Source: CAYOHG01 sp964465125
GTDB lineage: Bacteria > Planctomycetota > Phycisphaerae > UBA1845 > Fen-1342
Assembly (NCBI GenBank): GCA_964465125.1
Contig: CAYXIO010000001.1
Span: 1 to 64,000 of the forward strand
Length of the DNA: 64,000 bases
Direction of reading: 5' to 3'
Positions within the stretch are counted from its first letter, which is position 1, and each line of letters starts with the position of its first letter. This document shows, piece after piece, positions 24,030-33,746 of this stretch. The notes under the pieces were generated by a model that saw only the letters and a program-made list of their open reading frames with translations, ran no database searches and was not told the DNA's origin. The position numbers and the translations under genes were made by a program.

Positions 24030-24748
24030 GTAACCATCTCCTTGCGTAGACCGCGCCTAGAGAACCGCTTTCGAAGACCGCGACACCAATCGGCGCCGAC
24101 GCCGGCAGCCGATCAGCCCAAATCTCGTGCGACGGACCGGATAATACAGCCGATCTGGTGCCGCCACAACGGGCAGAGCGATCAAGGGGGGCTGCGGAGT
24201 AATTCGGAAAGACAGCCGTGCAGCGATGCGGACTGCACGGCAACTCCCACTCGCGCGGTCACTTCCTTGAACCGAGCCGGCCGGACTCGCCAGCCTCCGC
24301 TCGCGTCGGCTCCGCCGACTCGCACGCAAAACCCACTACGGAGAGCCGTCAGACTGCGGCTATAGACTCTCCCCGCAGCATGCTGCTCAGGCGTAGCATG
24401 GTGCGTACCAAGTCAATAAAAATCAGGTTTGATTGTGTAACATGCTATATGGAAACATATTATGATTCAGATCGCACGCTCGTTAGTGTCCGCCGGTCGC
24501 GCCAATGATCTGTCGCTGTTCCGTCCGTTATGATCATGTCGTCATGTATAAATAATTGTGTACAAACAGGTTATAGCAATTGCGCACGGATTGTTGTTGT
24601 CACGGAGATTGACGCAAATGCGTCAGAGGTCGTTTTCGCGCGCCGACGCGAGTCGGGCTGCATCTGCTCGGTCGGTGCCTCTTGCGGCCCGCGGCCCGCT
24701 GCGTAGGCTGAAGACTGCCCTACTGGTGGATTGCAACGGAGTCGCCGC
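24030..24748. other. Gene-free stretch with AT-rich core, 719 bp
   Basis: No convincing coding region is seen on either strand; short frames lack ribosome sites and recognisable residues. Bases about 24398-24605 are strikingly AT-rich compared with the rest of the window and include short palindromic pieces such as ATATG-GAAA-CATAT (24447-24460). It lies between the divergent genes at 23724-24029 and 24749, so it should hold both promoters. It may also be a remnant of acquired DNA. Confidence 0.5.
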
Positions 24749-25759
24749 ATGAAATGCTTCGCGCTGACCGAGTTTTCCGTTTACGGACTGCGCGCGGAAG
24801 AACGCCCGGAGCCGCAGCCGGGCCCCGGCGAAGTCTTGCTCGACGTTCGCGCCATCAGCCTGAACTTCCGCGACCTGCTGGTGATTCGCGGCCAGTACAA
24901 CCCGAAGCTCAAGCTGCCTGCGATTCCCATCAGCGACGGCGCCGGCGTGATTGCCGCCTGCGGGCCCGACGTCACCGGCGTGCGCGTCGGGGATCGGGTC
25001 GTGGCGCACTTCGTCACGGGCTGGCAGGACGGCCCGTTCCGTGGCGACTATCCCGCGACCACGCTCGGTCTGCCTGGTCCCGGGCTGGCCGCCGAGAAGG
25101 TGTGCCTTCCCGCCAACGCCGTCGTGCCGATTCCCGGTGACTACGATTTCGCGCAGGCGGCGACGCTTCCCATCGCCGCACTTACCGCGTGGAGCGCGCT
25201 GGTGTCCATCGGCCGCATCGAGCGCGGGCAGACCGTGCTGACGCTCGGCACCGGCGGCGTGTCGATCTTCGCGCTACAGATCGCCAAGGCGCTCGGGGCG
25301 CGCGTCATCATCACGAGCAGCAGCGACGCCAAGCTGAAACGCGCTCGCGAGCTGGGCGCGGATGAGTGCATCAACTACAAGTCGCAGCCCGAATGGGATC
25401 GCGTCGTGCTCGAACGAACGGGCGGCGCCGGCGTCGACCGCACGATCGAGAATGGCGGCGCTGGGACGATCAACCAGTCGATGCGTGCCACGCGCGCGGG
25501 AGGATCGATCGCGTTCCTGGGCGCGCTGACGGGTTTGCAGGGTGCGATCAACCTGGCGGCGATCATGATGAAGCGCCTCAGTCTGGTGGGGATCATGGTC
25601 GATTCGCGGGCTGCGTTCGCCCGGATGAACCAGTTCCTGGTCGAGTCGCACATTCATCCGGTGGTGGATCGTCGTTTCGCGTTTTCGCAGCTTCCCGAGG
25701 CCCTGCGGGCGCTCGAATCCGCCGAACATTTCGGGAAGATCGTGCTCACGCGCGACTGA
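24749..25759 (+). CDS. Zinc-independent MDR family NAD(P)-dependent oxidoreductase
   Basis: The product has 336 residues. ATG 24749 has an ACGGAG box eight bases upstream. The N-terminal GroES-like part reads GEVLLDVRAISLNFRDLLVIRGQY, where the zinc-binding Cys of alcohol dehydrogenases is replaced by Asn (SLNFRD), as in quinone oxidoreductase-type members. The Rossmann motif is LTLGTGGVSIFALQIAKALGA (shown as LGTGGVSIFA, from about residue 167). The typical ADE-x-I-NY (GADECINY) and the C-terminal HFGKIVL are present. It probably reduces a carbonyl or activated alkene using NADPH; the substrate is unknown. It stands alone, followed by the EthD-like gene. Confidence 0.88.
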   Translation: MKCFALTEFSVYGLRAEERPEPQPGPGEVLLDVRAISLNFRDLLVIRGQYNPKLKLPAIPISDGAGVIAACGPDVTGVRVGDRVVAHFVTGWQDGPFRGDYPATTLGLPGPGLAAEKVCLPANAVVPIPGDYDFAQAATLPIAALTAWSALVSIGRIERGQTVLTLGTGGVSIFALQIAKALGARVIITSSSDAKLKRARELGADECINYKSQPEWDRVVLERTGGAGVDRTIENGGAGTINQSMRATRAGGSIAFLGALTGLQGAINLAAIMMKRLSLVGIMVDSRAAFARMNQFLVESHIHPVVDRRFAFSQLPEALRALESAEHFGKIVLTRD

Positions 25760-25871
25760 TCGGTTGGCGCAGCGTTGCCCGACGACGCCGGTCGCGTAGA
25801 ATTCGACCCGATGTATCCACAAGTTCTCGATTTCGGGCGGCGGCTTGATGCGCCCCCCGGGGGAGCGGCCC

Positions 25872-26177
25872 ATGCTGAAGCTGATTGCCGTCTACGACAA
25901 GCCCGAGGATTCCGCCGCCTTCGACAAGCACTACAACGAGGTGCACATCCCGTTGGTCAAGAAGATGCCAGGGCTTCAGAAGCTTGAAGTCAGCCGGGTG
26001 CGGGGCGCGCCGGGCGGCGAGCCGCGCTACTACCTGGTCGCCGAGATGTACTTCGCCGACCGCGAGGCGATCAAGGCGGCGCTGATGTCCGCCGAAGCCA
26101 TGGCTGCCCGTGAAGACCTCCAGGCCTTCACGAACGGCAAGTACCACATGATGATCGCGACCGTGGAGAATCCCTAG
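25872..26177 (+). CDS. EthD-family protein
   Basis: The product has 101 residues from ATG 25872, preceded by GGGGAG. It reads MLKLIAVYDKPEDSAAFDKH, then HIPLVKKMPGLQKLEV and YYLVAEMYFAD. This is the EthD pattern: beta strand, P-D-x-x-A-F-x-x-x-Y, then H-x-P-L and MPGL in a ferredoxin-like dimeric alpha+beta barrel. Family members occur in ether degradation and polyketide cyclisation, but most are uncharacterised. It may be transcribed with the MDR oxidoreductase 112 bases upstream. Confidence 0.88.
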   Translation: MLKLIAVYDKPEDSAAFDKHYNEVHIPLVKKMPGLQKLEVSRVRGAPGGEPRYYLVAEMYFADREAIKAALMSAEAMAAREDLQAFTNGKYHMMIATVENP

Positions 26178-26222
26178 TCGCGAGGCGCGGTCCGCGACAT
26201 CGCCGATAGGTCCTACGCGAGC

Positions 26223-26281
26223 CTCCGCCGACGCCGCACTGGCTGCGCCGCCCCGGGCCCAGCCGGCGACCGTCGGCGGAG
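26223..26281. terminator. 11-bp inverted repeat between EthD gene and polysaccharide cluster
   Basis: CTCCGCCGACG (26223-26233) pairs with CGTCGGCGGAG (26271-26281). The loop of 37 bases is itself GC-rich. There is no T-run, so if it terminates transcription it does so without the classic signal. It marks the boundary before the polysaccharide cluster. Confidence 0.4.
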
Positions 26282-26332
26282 TCGCTTGGGCTCTGGTTTC
26301 ACGGTGCGGCTTCAGCCCAGTACGATCGTTCC

Positions 26333-27511
26333 ATGCCCAGCTCATCCACCTCGCGCGGTCGTCCGTTCGTGCTCGGCGTGGAGCGGGTCAACAACCCGCA
26401 CATCCTGCCGATCTTTGACGAACTGGCGAAGCGCGACGACATCGAGTTTCAGGGCGTCGTGCTGCGGACGCAGCCGCCCTGGCGCGTGGAGCTCGGGTGG
26501 CCGGAACTTCCCGAAGACTCGCCCTTGCTGCGGGTCTATCGCGGCCCCGGCGAGAAGAAACGCTATCACCAGCTCGCCCGCGACGCCGACGTCGTGATCT
26601 GGCCTGGACTCAAGCACCCCGGCGGCGTCCCGATGATCCTGCGGCGCAACCTCCGCGGCCGGCTGAACATCATCTGGGCCGAGCGGTTCGCTCAGCGGCG
26701 TGCGCGATCCTGGCTGAATACGCAATTGAACTGGGCCGTCGTGAAGATGCTCAACAGCCGGAGCATGCACCTGATGACCCTTGGAACCGGCGCCGAGGAG
26801 GACTACCTGCGCTTCGGAGCGACCCGCTGGACATTCTGGCAGTTCGGCTACGCCGTCCGGCCGATCGACGTGCCGGAGACGCCGCGTGCGGAGGGGCCGA
26901 TTCGGCTTCTGTTCGCCGGGGCGCTGAATCCCCGCAAGGGCGTAGACCTGCTGCTGAGGGCGCTGGCCGACCCGCGCGTACGACCGGCGTCGTGGGAGCT
27001 GACCGTCGCGGGAGCCGGAGCGCAGGAAACCGAGCTCAAGCAGCTCGCCGTCTCGCTGGGGCTTGAATCGCGCGTTCGGTTCACGGGAATGGTGCCGCTA
27101 GGCGACATGGACGGATATTACCGGGCGTCCGACGTGCTTGTGCTCCCGAGTCGCTTCGACGGTTGGGGGGCCGTCGTGAACGAGGCGATGGAGTACGGCC
27201 TGGCGGTGCTGGTCAGCGATTCCTGCGGCTGTGCCGAGATGTTGGTCGAACACGGCACCAACGGCTTCGTATTTCCTTCCGGAGACCTGAGCGTCCTTTC
27301 GGAATGCCTGGCCAAGCTCGTCGAGAGCCGGGAACGATGCCTGGCGATGCGGGTCGCCAGTCGCGAGCGGATCGCCATGTTCAGGCCGGCGGTGGCGGCA
27401 GAAGCGGTCGCCGCGTTGTTTCGCGGATTAACCGGATACGCCACAATGCCGACCCGCCAGTCGAGCTGGTGCAAGCCGTTGGGGGCTGCGGGCGAACTCG
27501 CACGAGGATGA
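26333..27511 (+). CDS. GT4-type glycosyltransferase
   Basis: The product has 392 residues and a GT-B layout. The acceptor half contains FVLGVERVNNPHILPIFDEL; the donor half starts around 195 with IRLLFAGALNPRKGVDLLL and RVRFTGMVPLGDMDGYYRAS. The sugar-nucleotide loop FDGWGAVVNEAMEYGLAVL ends in SDSCGCAEML, the family 4 pattern. There is no membrane segment, so it is cytosolic or peripheral. It is the first gene of the polysaccharide cluster; the flippase gene follows after eight bases. Donor and acceptor sugars cannot be told from sequence. Confidence 0.9.
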   Translation: MPSSSTSRGRPFVLGVERVNNPHILPIFDELAKRDDIEFQGVVLRTQPPWRVELGWPELPEDSPLLRVYRGPGEKKRYHQLARDADVVIWPGLKHPGGVPMILRRNLRGRLNIIWAERFAQRRARSWLNTQLNWAVVKMLNSRSMHLMTLGTGAEEDYLRFGATRWTFWQFGYAVRPIDVPETPRAEGPIRLLFAGALNPRKGVDLLLRALADPRVRPASWELTVAGAGAQETELKQLAVSLGLESRVRFTGMVPLGDMDGYYRASDVLVLPSRFDGWGAVVNEAMEYGLAVLVSDSCGCAEMLVEHGTNGFVFPSGDLSVLSECLAKLVESRERCLAMRVASRERIAMFRPAVAAEAVAALFRGLTGYATMPTRQSSWCKPLGAAGELARG

Positions 27512-27518
27512 GCATCGG

Positions 27519-28889
27519 TTGTCACGCCTGCTGAGAGACTCCGCGCTTGTGTCGATTGCCGAGATCGCCGGCGCCGTGGCGGCGCTGCTGAACGGCGTGA
27601 TCATCGCGCGGGCGACGGGAGCCGAAGGCCGCGGCGTCTACACGCTGGCGATCTCGCTTGCGATCCTGTCGTCGACGGCGTTGGGGCTGCGCTGGGAACG
27701 GGCGGTCGGGCATTTTCAAGCGCGCGATCCGCGTTATCTCGCGCCGATCGCCGGCTCCGTCCTGTTGATGGGGCTGCTGGCCGCGAGTCTGGGCTTCGGA
27801 TTGTGGTTCCTCTGGCCCGGCCTGATCCAGGAGAAGCTGCTGGGGGGCGCGCCCGCATCCATCGTCATCCTGTCGCTCAGCATGATCTTTACGATGTTCT
27901 CGCACAACTCACTGCTGGCGCTTCAGGCCGGCATGCGCGAGTTTGGCACGCGGGCGCGCTATTCCGTCGCGGTCGCGACGGTGCAGGTCCTGCCGCTGGC
28001 CGTCCTCTGGGCGCTGGGTGTTGTCGACGTGTTCTGGTACCTGGCGGTTCAGTTCGCCGGCTTCGCGGTGCTGTCGGTGACCTGGCTGTCCGGTCTGCTG
28101 ATGCGCGGCCGAGTCCGGCCGACGCTCGATTTCTCGCTCATGCGACGGATGGCGCAGTACAGCGGCCTGGTGTACATGGGTGTGCTGCTCGACGTCCTGT
28201 CCGTGAAGGTCGACGTGTTCTTCATCAGCGCCATGCGGCCCCCGGAGACCTCGACCGTCGAAGTGGGCGTGTACACGGCGGCGGTCGGCCTCGCGACGCA
28301 GATCATTCGCATACCGAACCTGCTCGGGCACGTTGTTTTTGCGCGAACCTCGGCCAACGAGCTGGGCTCAGGCCCGGCGACGGCCCGGCTGATCCGGCTG
28401 GCAGGCGTGGTGATGCTGCTGGCCGGCGGATTCATGGCGCTGATCGGCCGCTGGCTGATCTGGGCGCTCTACGGCCCGGAGTTTGCCGAGGCGATCAAGC
28501 CGCTCTACATCCTGATACCGGCCCTGATGTTCCTGGGCATCTTCCGTCTGATCGCATCCGATATAGATGGTCGCGGGATGCCGGCCCGAGTGAGCGTCTG
28601 CACCTTTCTCACGGCGACGACCGTGACGGTGCTGGACATTCTCTGGATTCCGCGATTCGGCATTCTCGGCGCGTCGTGGGCCAGTCTGCTCGCCTTCGGC
28701 GCGGGCTGCCTGGCGATCTCAGCGACGTTCTGCCGGCTGACCGGACAGGGCTGGGCCGAGGCCTATCTGCCGCGGATTTCGGACGCGCGCCTGCTGGTCG
28801 AGCGCGTCGGATCGGTGCGGCGGAAACGGGGGCGCGGCGCGGGATCGGGTGCGAGCGCTGCGGAAGCCTCGCCGGTGATCGAGGAGTAG
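27519..28889 (+). CDS. Wzx-like polysaccharide flippase (MOP superfamily)
   Basis: The product has 456 residues with about 12-14 membrane segments. The start is TTG 27519, with GAGG 11 bases upstream; no ATG lies near. The N-terminus SALVSIAEIAGAVAALLNGVIIARATGAEGRGVYTLAISL (as GAEGRGVYTLA) is typical of the polysaccharide biosynthesis C / MOP exporter family. It should flip lipid-linked repeat units across the cytoplasmic membrane. The C-terminal tail is Arg-rich and cytosolic (VRRKRGRGAGSGASAAE). It lies between a glycosyltransferase and the polymerase-like gene. Confidence 0.85.
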   Translation: MSRLLRDSALVSIAEIAGAVAALLNGVIIARATGAEGRGVYTLAISLAILSSTALGLRWERAVGHFQARDPRYLAPIAGSVLLMGLLAASLGFGLWFLWPGLIQEKLLGGAPASIVILSLSMIFTMFSHNSLLALQAGMREFGTRARYSVAVATVQVLPLAVLWALGVVDVFWYLAVQFAGFAVLSVTWLSGLLMRGRVRPTLDFSLMRRMAQYSGLVYMGVLLDVLSVKVDVFFISAMRPPETSTVEVGVYTAAVGLATQIIRIPNLLGHVVFARTSANELGSGPATARLIRLAGVVMLLAGGFMALIGRWLIWALYGPEFAEAIKPLYILIPALMFLGIFRLIASDIDGRGMPARVSVCTFLTATTVTVLDILWIPRFGILGASWASLLAFGAGCLAISATFCRLTGQGWAEAYLPRISDARLLVERVGSVRRKRGRGAGSGASAAEASPVIEE

Positions 28890-28892
28890 CGC

Positions 28893-30275
28893 ATGTGGCT
28901 GTTGGGGCAGACCGGGGCGCTGCAGGATGTTCTCACCAAGTTCACTGAGAACCTCACCGCCGGTCACATTCTTGTCCTGATCATTGTTCTGGCCGTGTCG
29001 TTCTACGTCGCCATCGCCCGCAAGCCGCTTGTCGCCCTGCTCTGCATGTACGCGCTCAGCCTGCTGACCGTCGCGTCGAATCCCGCGGTGTCCGGCGGAG
29101 CGCTGGTCGGCCGCTGGTATTTTCTCGCGCTGGCGGCCTTCGGCGGAATTGTCAGCGCGGGGCGCCCGCAGGCGGCCATGCTCGGGCTCGCGTGCCTGTG
29201 GGCCGGCGTGAACCTGGCCGGCAACCTCCACTCGCCCGACCTTTCCACGGGCATGATCCGCGGCCTGTACTTCGGGCTGGTGGTGCCGGCCTTCATGCTC
29301 TCAATCGCGCCGCCGAACACGACCGCCCAGACCCTGATCCGGTTTATCCGCGCGCTGGCGCTGGTCGGCGTGGGCATGGCGATCCTGCATTTCATCTTCA
29401 TCCTGATCATTCCGCAGCACGGAGGCTCGCAGCGCATCACGGGCTTCTTCGAAGCGCCGCAGGCGATGTCCATCGCCACCGCGGACATCACCCTGGCGAT
29501 GATCTGGACACTGTTGAGTAAGAACGCCGGCAAGTACTGGCTGGTGATCCTGGGCGGCATGCTGGTCAATGTGATCGTGCTGATCGCCTCCACGCAGCGG
29601 GCCGGGCTTTTCTCGCTCGCCGGCGCCGCGGCGCTGATGATGCTGTTCTACCGCGGCCGGGCGCTGGCCATCGGCGTTCTGGCGGGCGGCGCGATGGTCA
29701 TGTTTGCCGGCCCGGTCATCGGGTCGCTCGTCTCGCAGGACTATCTTGCCAACCGGCTGAGTTCGTTCGACACCACCGGCCGATCCACCATCTGGCAGAC
29801 CGCCTTGCAGGAGTGCCTGCGTTCGCCCGTCATCGGCCACGGCAGCGGAGCCGCCACCTTCTTCTCGCAGGGCCTGTTCGGGATGAAGTTCCACCAGGCC
29901 TACATCGCCGTCTTCTACGACTTCGGATTCGCCGGGCTCCTGGTCTTCGTCAGCATGCTTGCCGTCGGAGCCGCGAACGCGGTCCGACTGCTGAGATCCA
30001 AGGCGCCCGAAATCCGCGGCATCGGCGTCTTCACGTTCACTGCGATCGCCATGTGTGCCGTTCAGGGGCTGGTCGAAACCGGCATGGCCGACACGGCGAA
30101 TCCGACCGCGATGCTGTACTACCTCTCGCTCGGGCTGGTTGCCGCCGCGCGCTCGATGCCGGATGTGACGCCTCAGCAGCAGGCCATGCAGGCGCTGATG
30201 TTCGCCCAGGCGCGGCTGGCTGCGGCGCAGCAGACTCCGGGCCGCCGGGCCGCCCGGCCCGCGCCGACCTCGTGA
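28893..30275 (+). CDS. O-antigen ligase/polymerase-like membrane protein (Wzy/WaaL type)
   Basis: The product has 460 residues with about 10-12 membrane segments. ATG 28893 uses a GAGGAG box inside the end of the flippase gene. A periplasmic loop contains RLSSFDTTGRSTIWQTALQ followed by SPVIGHGSGAATFFSQ and KFHQAYIAVFYDFGFAGLL; this arrangement (R...W...G-x-G, then H-N/Q-x-Y-L and GLLG) is that of the Wzy_C / O-antigen ligase family. It probably polymerises repeat units or ligates the chain. The C-terminus is Gln/Ala-rich and cytosolic. Confidence 0.85.
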   Translation: MWLLGQTGALQDVLTKFTENLTAGHILVLIIVLAVSFYVAIARKPLVALLCMYALSLLTVASNPAVSGGALVGRWYFLALAAFGGIVSAGRPQAAMLGLACLWAGVNLAGNLHSPDLSTGMIRGLYFGLVVPAFMLSIAPPNTTAQTLIRFIRALALVGVGMAILHFIFILIIPQHGGSQRITGFFEAPQAMSIATADITLAMIWTLLSKNAGKYWLVILGGMLVNVIVLIASTQRAGLFSLAGAAALMMLFYRGRALAIGVLAGGAMVMFAGPVIGSLVSQDYLANRLSSFDTTGRSTIWQTALQECLRSPVIGHGSGAATFFSQGLFGMKFHQAYIAVFYDFGFAGLLVFVSMLAVGAANAVRLLRSKAPEIRGIGVFTFTAIAMCAVQGLVETGMADTANPTAMLYYLSLGLVAAARSMPDVTPQQQAMQALMFAQARLAAAQQTPGRRAARPAPTS

Positions 30276-30300
30276 TCAGGCCGGCCTTCGGAGCCCGAAG

Positions 30301-31476
30301 TCAGCCGCGCGCCTGAAGCGCCGCCGACAGGGCGCGGCAGTAGCCGTCCACCATTCGATCCAGCGTCAGGTGCTCGGCGCGGCCAAGCGCCCCAGCGCGG
30401 AGCGCAGCTTGCAGCTCGCGATTCGTGAGAACGGCCGTCAAGTGCGCGGTGAGCGCGTGCACGTCGTTGTCCGGGGCCAGCAGCGCGGTCTCACCGTGCA
30501 CGGCCGACTCGAATTCGGGACCGTGCCGCGCGGGCGTGTCGAACGAGACGATCGGCAGACCGTAGGCAAACGCATGGTTGAGGCTCAGCCCGACGCGCCG
30601 CGGCATCGCCAGGCAGCAGGCGCTCATGAACCACGGCGCCAGCAGCGGCTCGTCGTAGATGGCGCCGAGAAAACGCACCGAATCGAGACCCAGCGACTGA
30701 CACTCGCGCTCGATCCCGGGCCGGGCAACTCCAGCGCCGATGATCGCCAGCAGCGCTTGCGGCACCTCCCGCTGCACCGTCGTCCAGGCCGCGAACAGTT
30801 CGCGAAAATCCTCCGCGCTCGCGAGCCGCGAGACAAACAGCGCGATCGGCCGATCGGCCAGGCCCTGCTCGGCTCGAAACGCGGCCAGCCGCCAGGGCTG
30901 AGCGGCAAGCTCTTTCCGCAGGGCTGTTATCCGCGACAGGTCGATCGCGTTCGGCGCCGCGAATACGCGCTGGGCGGAAAGTCCGTGCCGAATCGCGTCC
31001 TGACGGGCACGCTCCGCATACGTGATCGCGACGTCCGCCATGCGGGCCAGAGCGAACCGCAGCCGCCGCTCGACCCACGAATCATCCGGCGAATAGCCGT
31101 GGCCCCAGACGACGCTGGCGATTCCCCACTTACGGCAGCGATTCAGCGCGAACGGCAGGTGCGCGTAGCGCAGGTTCCAGGAGAACACGGCCAGCTCAAA
31201 CTCGCCGCGCCGCAGTTCGGTCAGCAGGCTGGGCATCCAGAGCAGCGGGCCGACTCGGCCGTGCGCGACCGGGACGGACTCCAAACCCGACTGCGCCGAC
31301 TCGTGAAACGCGGCGCGCTTGTCCGGCGTGCCGTGCACCAGTCGAAGCGTGCCGACGCGCTCGGCCAGCGCGCGAAAGAGCGGCACGCGGTAGTGCGGCA
31401 GGGCGGGCTGGAAAATCAGGACGCGGGCGCGCCGCAGTTCGATCGCAGAGGGTGGCTCGCCGGACGCCGGGGGCAT
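30301..31476 (-). CDS. GT4-type glycosyltransferase
   Basis: The product has 391 residues and a GT-B layout: VLIFQPALPHYRVPLFRALAE at the N-terminus, ALFVSRLASAEDFRELF in the donor half, and HAFAYGLPIVSFDTPARHG then HGETALLAPDND near the nucleotide-sugar site. The VVWGHGYSPDDSW segment fits the acceptor domain. It is on the opposite strand and converges with the ligase-like gene 25 bases away; it is divergent from the next GT4 gene, with a 227-bp shared promoter region. Sugar specificity unknown. Confidence 0.88.
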   Translation of the reverse strand: MPPASGEPPSAIELRRARVLIFQPALPHYRVPLFRALAERVGTLRLVHGTPDKRAAFHESAQSGLESVPVAHGRVGPLLWMPSLLTELRRGEFELAVFSWNLRYAHLPFALNRCRKWGIASVVWGHGYSPDDSWVERRLRFALARMADVAITYAERARQDAIRHGLSAQRVFAAPNAIDLSRITALRKELAAQPWRLAAFRAEQGLADRPIALFVSRLASAEDFRELFAAWTTVQREVPQALLAIIGAGVARPGIERECQSLGLDSVRFLGAIYDEPLLAPWFMSACCLAMPRRVGLSLNHAFAYGLPIVSFDTPARHGPEFESAVHGETALLAPDNDVHALTAHLTAVLTNRELQAALRAGALGRAEHLTLDRMVDGYCRALSAALQARG

Positions 31477-31703
31477 TCGTTCCGTCCATCACGAGGTTCG
31501 TGCCGCCGGCGAAGCATAGCTCAGCCGTTCGGTCCGCACGAGCGAGCCGGCTCCGCGGCTTTTCGGCGGCGCAGCGCAGCGCTGGTCCGCGCCGTGTTCC
31601 GCATCTACCATTTCCGCGCGAACGGAGGCGGCGGTGAACCGCGGGCCGCCGGCGAGCCGCGCGGAGGCGCATCCTCCGAGTGAATCCGGAAAGCAGACAG
31701 GGC

Positions 31704-32870
31704 ATGCGAATCGCCGTGATTGCGTACCCGCTGCGCGTGGCGGGCGGACTGTCCGTCGGGCGGAACGTCGTCGCAGCGCTGGGGCGCGTCGCCGACCAGC
31801 ACGAATACCTGCTGCTGATGCCGGCGGGCGTCGGCTACGAGGCGACCCCCAAGCCCGGCCTCTGCGAATGCGAGTATTTCGTTCGGCGGGGGGGGCCGTT
31901 CGGGCAGTGGTGGTACGAGCAGCGCTCGGTTCCCGGCCGGATCCACGCCTTTCGACCGGACGTCGTCTGGGGGCTTGGGAATTTCGGGCTGCGCGATCCA
32001 CGCGCGGCGCAGGCGATCTTGTTTCACAAGCCCCAGTTCATCTACGAGCCGCGCTACACGCGCGTTGAGGTGTTTCACTCACGGTTGGCCAACGGCTTCG
32101 CGCGCCGGCGGCTGCTGAGATCCCTGCCGGCCACGCAGCTCGTGTTCTGCCAGACGCAGACGGCGGCGGAGCGCTTCCGCAGGTTCCTGGGATACACCGG
32201 CGACATCGCGATCATGCCCAACGCGGTCTCGCGCTTTGTTACGGCCGACGTGCCGCCGGCCGCCCCGGCGGTCTTCGAGCGCCTGCGCGGGCGCTTCGTG
32301 CTCTTCTGCCTCACCAAGTTCTACGGGCACAAAAACCTGGAGATCTTCCCGGAGGTCTTCCGGCGGCATGCGGATGCACTGCGCAACGTCAGCGTGATCT
32401 TCACGGTGCGGGCCGATCAGCACTCGCGCGCTGGGGCGTTTCTGCGCGCGATCGAGACGCCGGAGCTGCGCGACCACCTGGTCAACGTCGGACCGGTGGA
32501 GCAGCACGAGCTGGCGGGCTACTACGGTCACAGCCAGGGGCTGATCCTGCCCACCCTGCTCGAGTCGTTCAGCGGAACCTACCTCGAGGCCATGCAGTAT
32601 CGCCGGCCCATTCTCACCAGCGACCTCGACTTCGCGCGCGACGTGTGCGGCGACGCGGCGGAGTATTTCGACCCGTTCGATCCCGCCGCCGTTCGCGACG
32701 CGATCCTGCGCGTGCGCGATTCGTCGGATCGGCGCGATGAGCTGGTGCGGCTCGGGCAACATCGATTGAACACCATGGTCCGAAGCTGGGACGAGATCGT
32801 GAAGTCCGCCGTGGATCGGCTGGCGGCACTGGTCAAACCGCAGCCCCTCCGCGAAACTCCCCTGTCATGA
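31704..32870 (+). CDS. GT4-type glycosyltransferase
   Basis: The product has 388 residues from ATG 31704 (MRIAVIAYPLRVAGGLSVGR), the usual GT-B start; a GTG 24 bases upstream is an alternative. The donor half shows VLFCLTKFYGHKNLEIFPEV and the diagnostic LLESFSGTYLEAMQYRRPIL followed by FDPFDP. Residues around HKPQFIYEP belong to the acceptor domain. The stop overlaps the start of the FkbM methyltransferase gene (ATGA), so the two are coupled and may modify the same repeat unit. Confidence 0.88.
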   Translation: MRIAVIAYPLRVAGGLSVGRNVVAALGRVADQHEYLLLMPAGVGYEATPKPGLCECEYFVRRGGPFGQWWYEQRSVPGRIHAFRPDVVWGLGNFGLRDPRAAQAILFHKPQFIYEPRYTRVEVFHSRLANGFARRRLLRSLPATQLVFCQTQTAAERFRRFLGYTGDIAIMPNAVSRFVTADVPPAAPAVFERLRGRFVLFCLTKFYGHKNLEIFPEVFRRHADALRNVSVIFTVRADQHSRAGAFLRAIETPELRDHLVNVGPVEQHELAGYYGHSQGLILPTLLESFSGTYLEAMQYRRPILTSDLDFARDVCGDAAEYFDPFDPAAVRDAILRVRDSSDRRDELVRLGQHRLNTMVRSWDEIVKSAVDRLAALVKPQPLRETPLS

Positions 32871-33544
32871 GCTTCTTGGCGAGCGTCCGAATCAAACTGT
32901 TGCCCGAGCTGGCGAAGCTGACGCTCCGCCCGCGCGGGCGCTCCGACCTGGTACGCCTCGGCAGCAGCGGCGGCGGCTGGGTGATTCCCGAGCGGCTCCT
33001 CGGTGCGAAGTCGGTCTGTTATTGCGTGGGCGTCGGCGAAGACGTCACCTTTGATCTTGAACTGATTCAGCGTTTCGGCTGCGAGGTGTTCGCCTTCGAT
33101 CCCACCCCGAAAGCCGTGGCGCACGTGCAGAAGCGCTGCGCCGACCAGCCGCGCTTTCATTTCCAACCGGTCGGCATCTGGAAAGAAGACTGCACGATGA
33201 AGTTCTACGTGCCGCGCAATCCGCAGCACGCTTCGTATTCGATTGCGAACCTGCAACAAACGGACGAGTTCGTCGAAGCGCCGTGCAAGCGGCTGAGCAC
33301 GCTGATGCGCGCGCATGGACACGCGCGAATCGACCTGCTGAAGATCGACGTGGAAGGGGCCGAGTACGATGTGATCGACTCGATGCTCGCGGACCAGGTT
33401 CGACCGCGCGTTTTCTGCCTGGAATTCGACCAGCCGGCCCCGTTTTCCCGGACCCGCGCCGCGGTCGGAAAGCTCGAAGCCGCCGGACTGCAACTCGTCC
33501 ATATTCACGGCTGGAACTACACCTTTGTCGCGCAGGACGCGTGA
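32867..33544 (+). CDS. FkbM-family methyltransferase
   Basis: The product has 225 residues. SAM-binding is indicated by SVCYCVGVGEDVTFDLELI (49-67) and the acidic CEVFAFDPTP. The family signature DLLKIDVEGAEYDVI sits at 156-170, with DVEG at 161-164. FkbM enzymes O-methylate sugars or polyketides. Its start overlaps the preceding GT4 gene by ATGA, so it probably methylates a hydroxyl on the glycan built by this cluster. No signal or membrane segment. Confidence 0.9.
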   Translation: MSFLASVRIKLLPELAKLTLRPRGRSDLVRLGSSGGGWVIPERLLGAKSVCYCVGVGEDVTFDLELIQRFGCEVFAFDPTPKAVAHVQKRCADQPRFHFQPVGIWKEDCTMKFYVPRNPQHASYSIANLQQTDEFVEAPCKRLSTLMRAHGHARIDLLKIDVEGAEYDVIDSMLADQVRPRVFCLEFDQPAPFSRTRAAVGKLEAAGLQLVHIHGWNYTFVAQDA

Positions 33545-33746
33545 ATCGAGCGGGGCGAGTTGCGGCGTTCTGACGTGGTGGACATCAACCGTCCGATCCG
33601 GATAATGCGATCTCCTCGTCGGTGTTCCGCAATCCGGCCGGCCCTGCCCAGGGCCGCGGCGGGCTCCCGCCAACGGGATGAAGGCATCCGGACACGGGAT
33701 TGCGCGAGGCGGGCGGGGGCGCGGCGGTGCTCGGGGCGGACGGAAC

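Noticed and set aside
24218..24752. Short plus-strand frames in the AT-rich region
   Set aside because: They lack ribosome sites, cross the composition boundary and have no recognisable residues; the real start of the MDR gene is at 24749.
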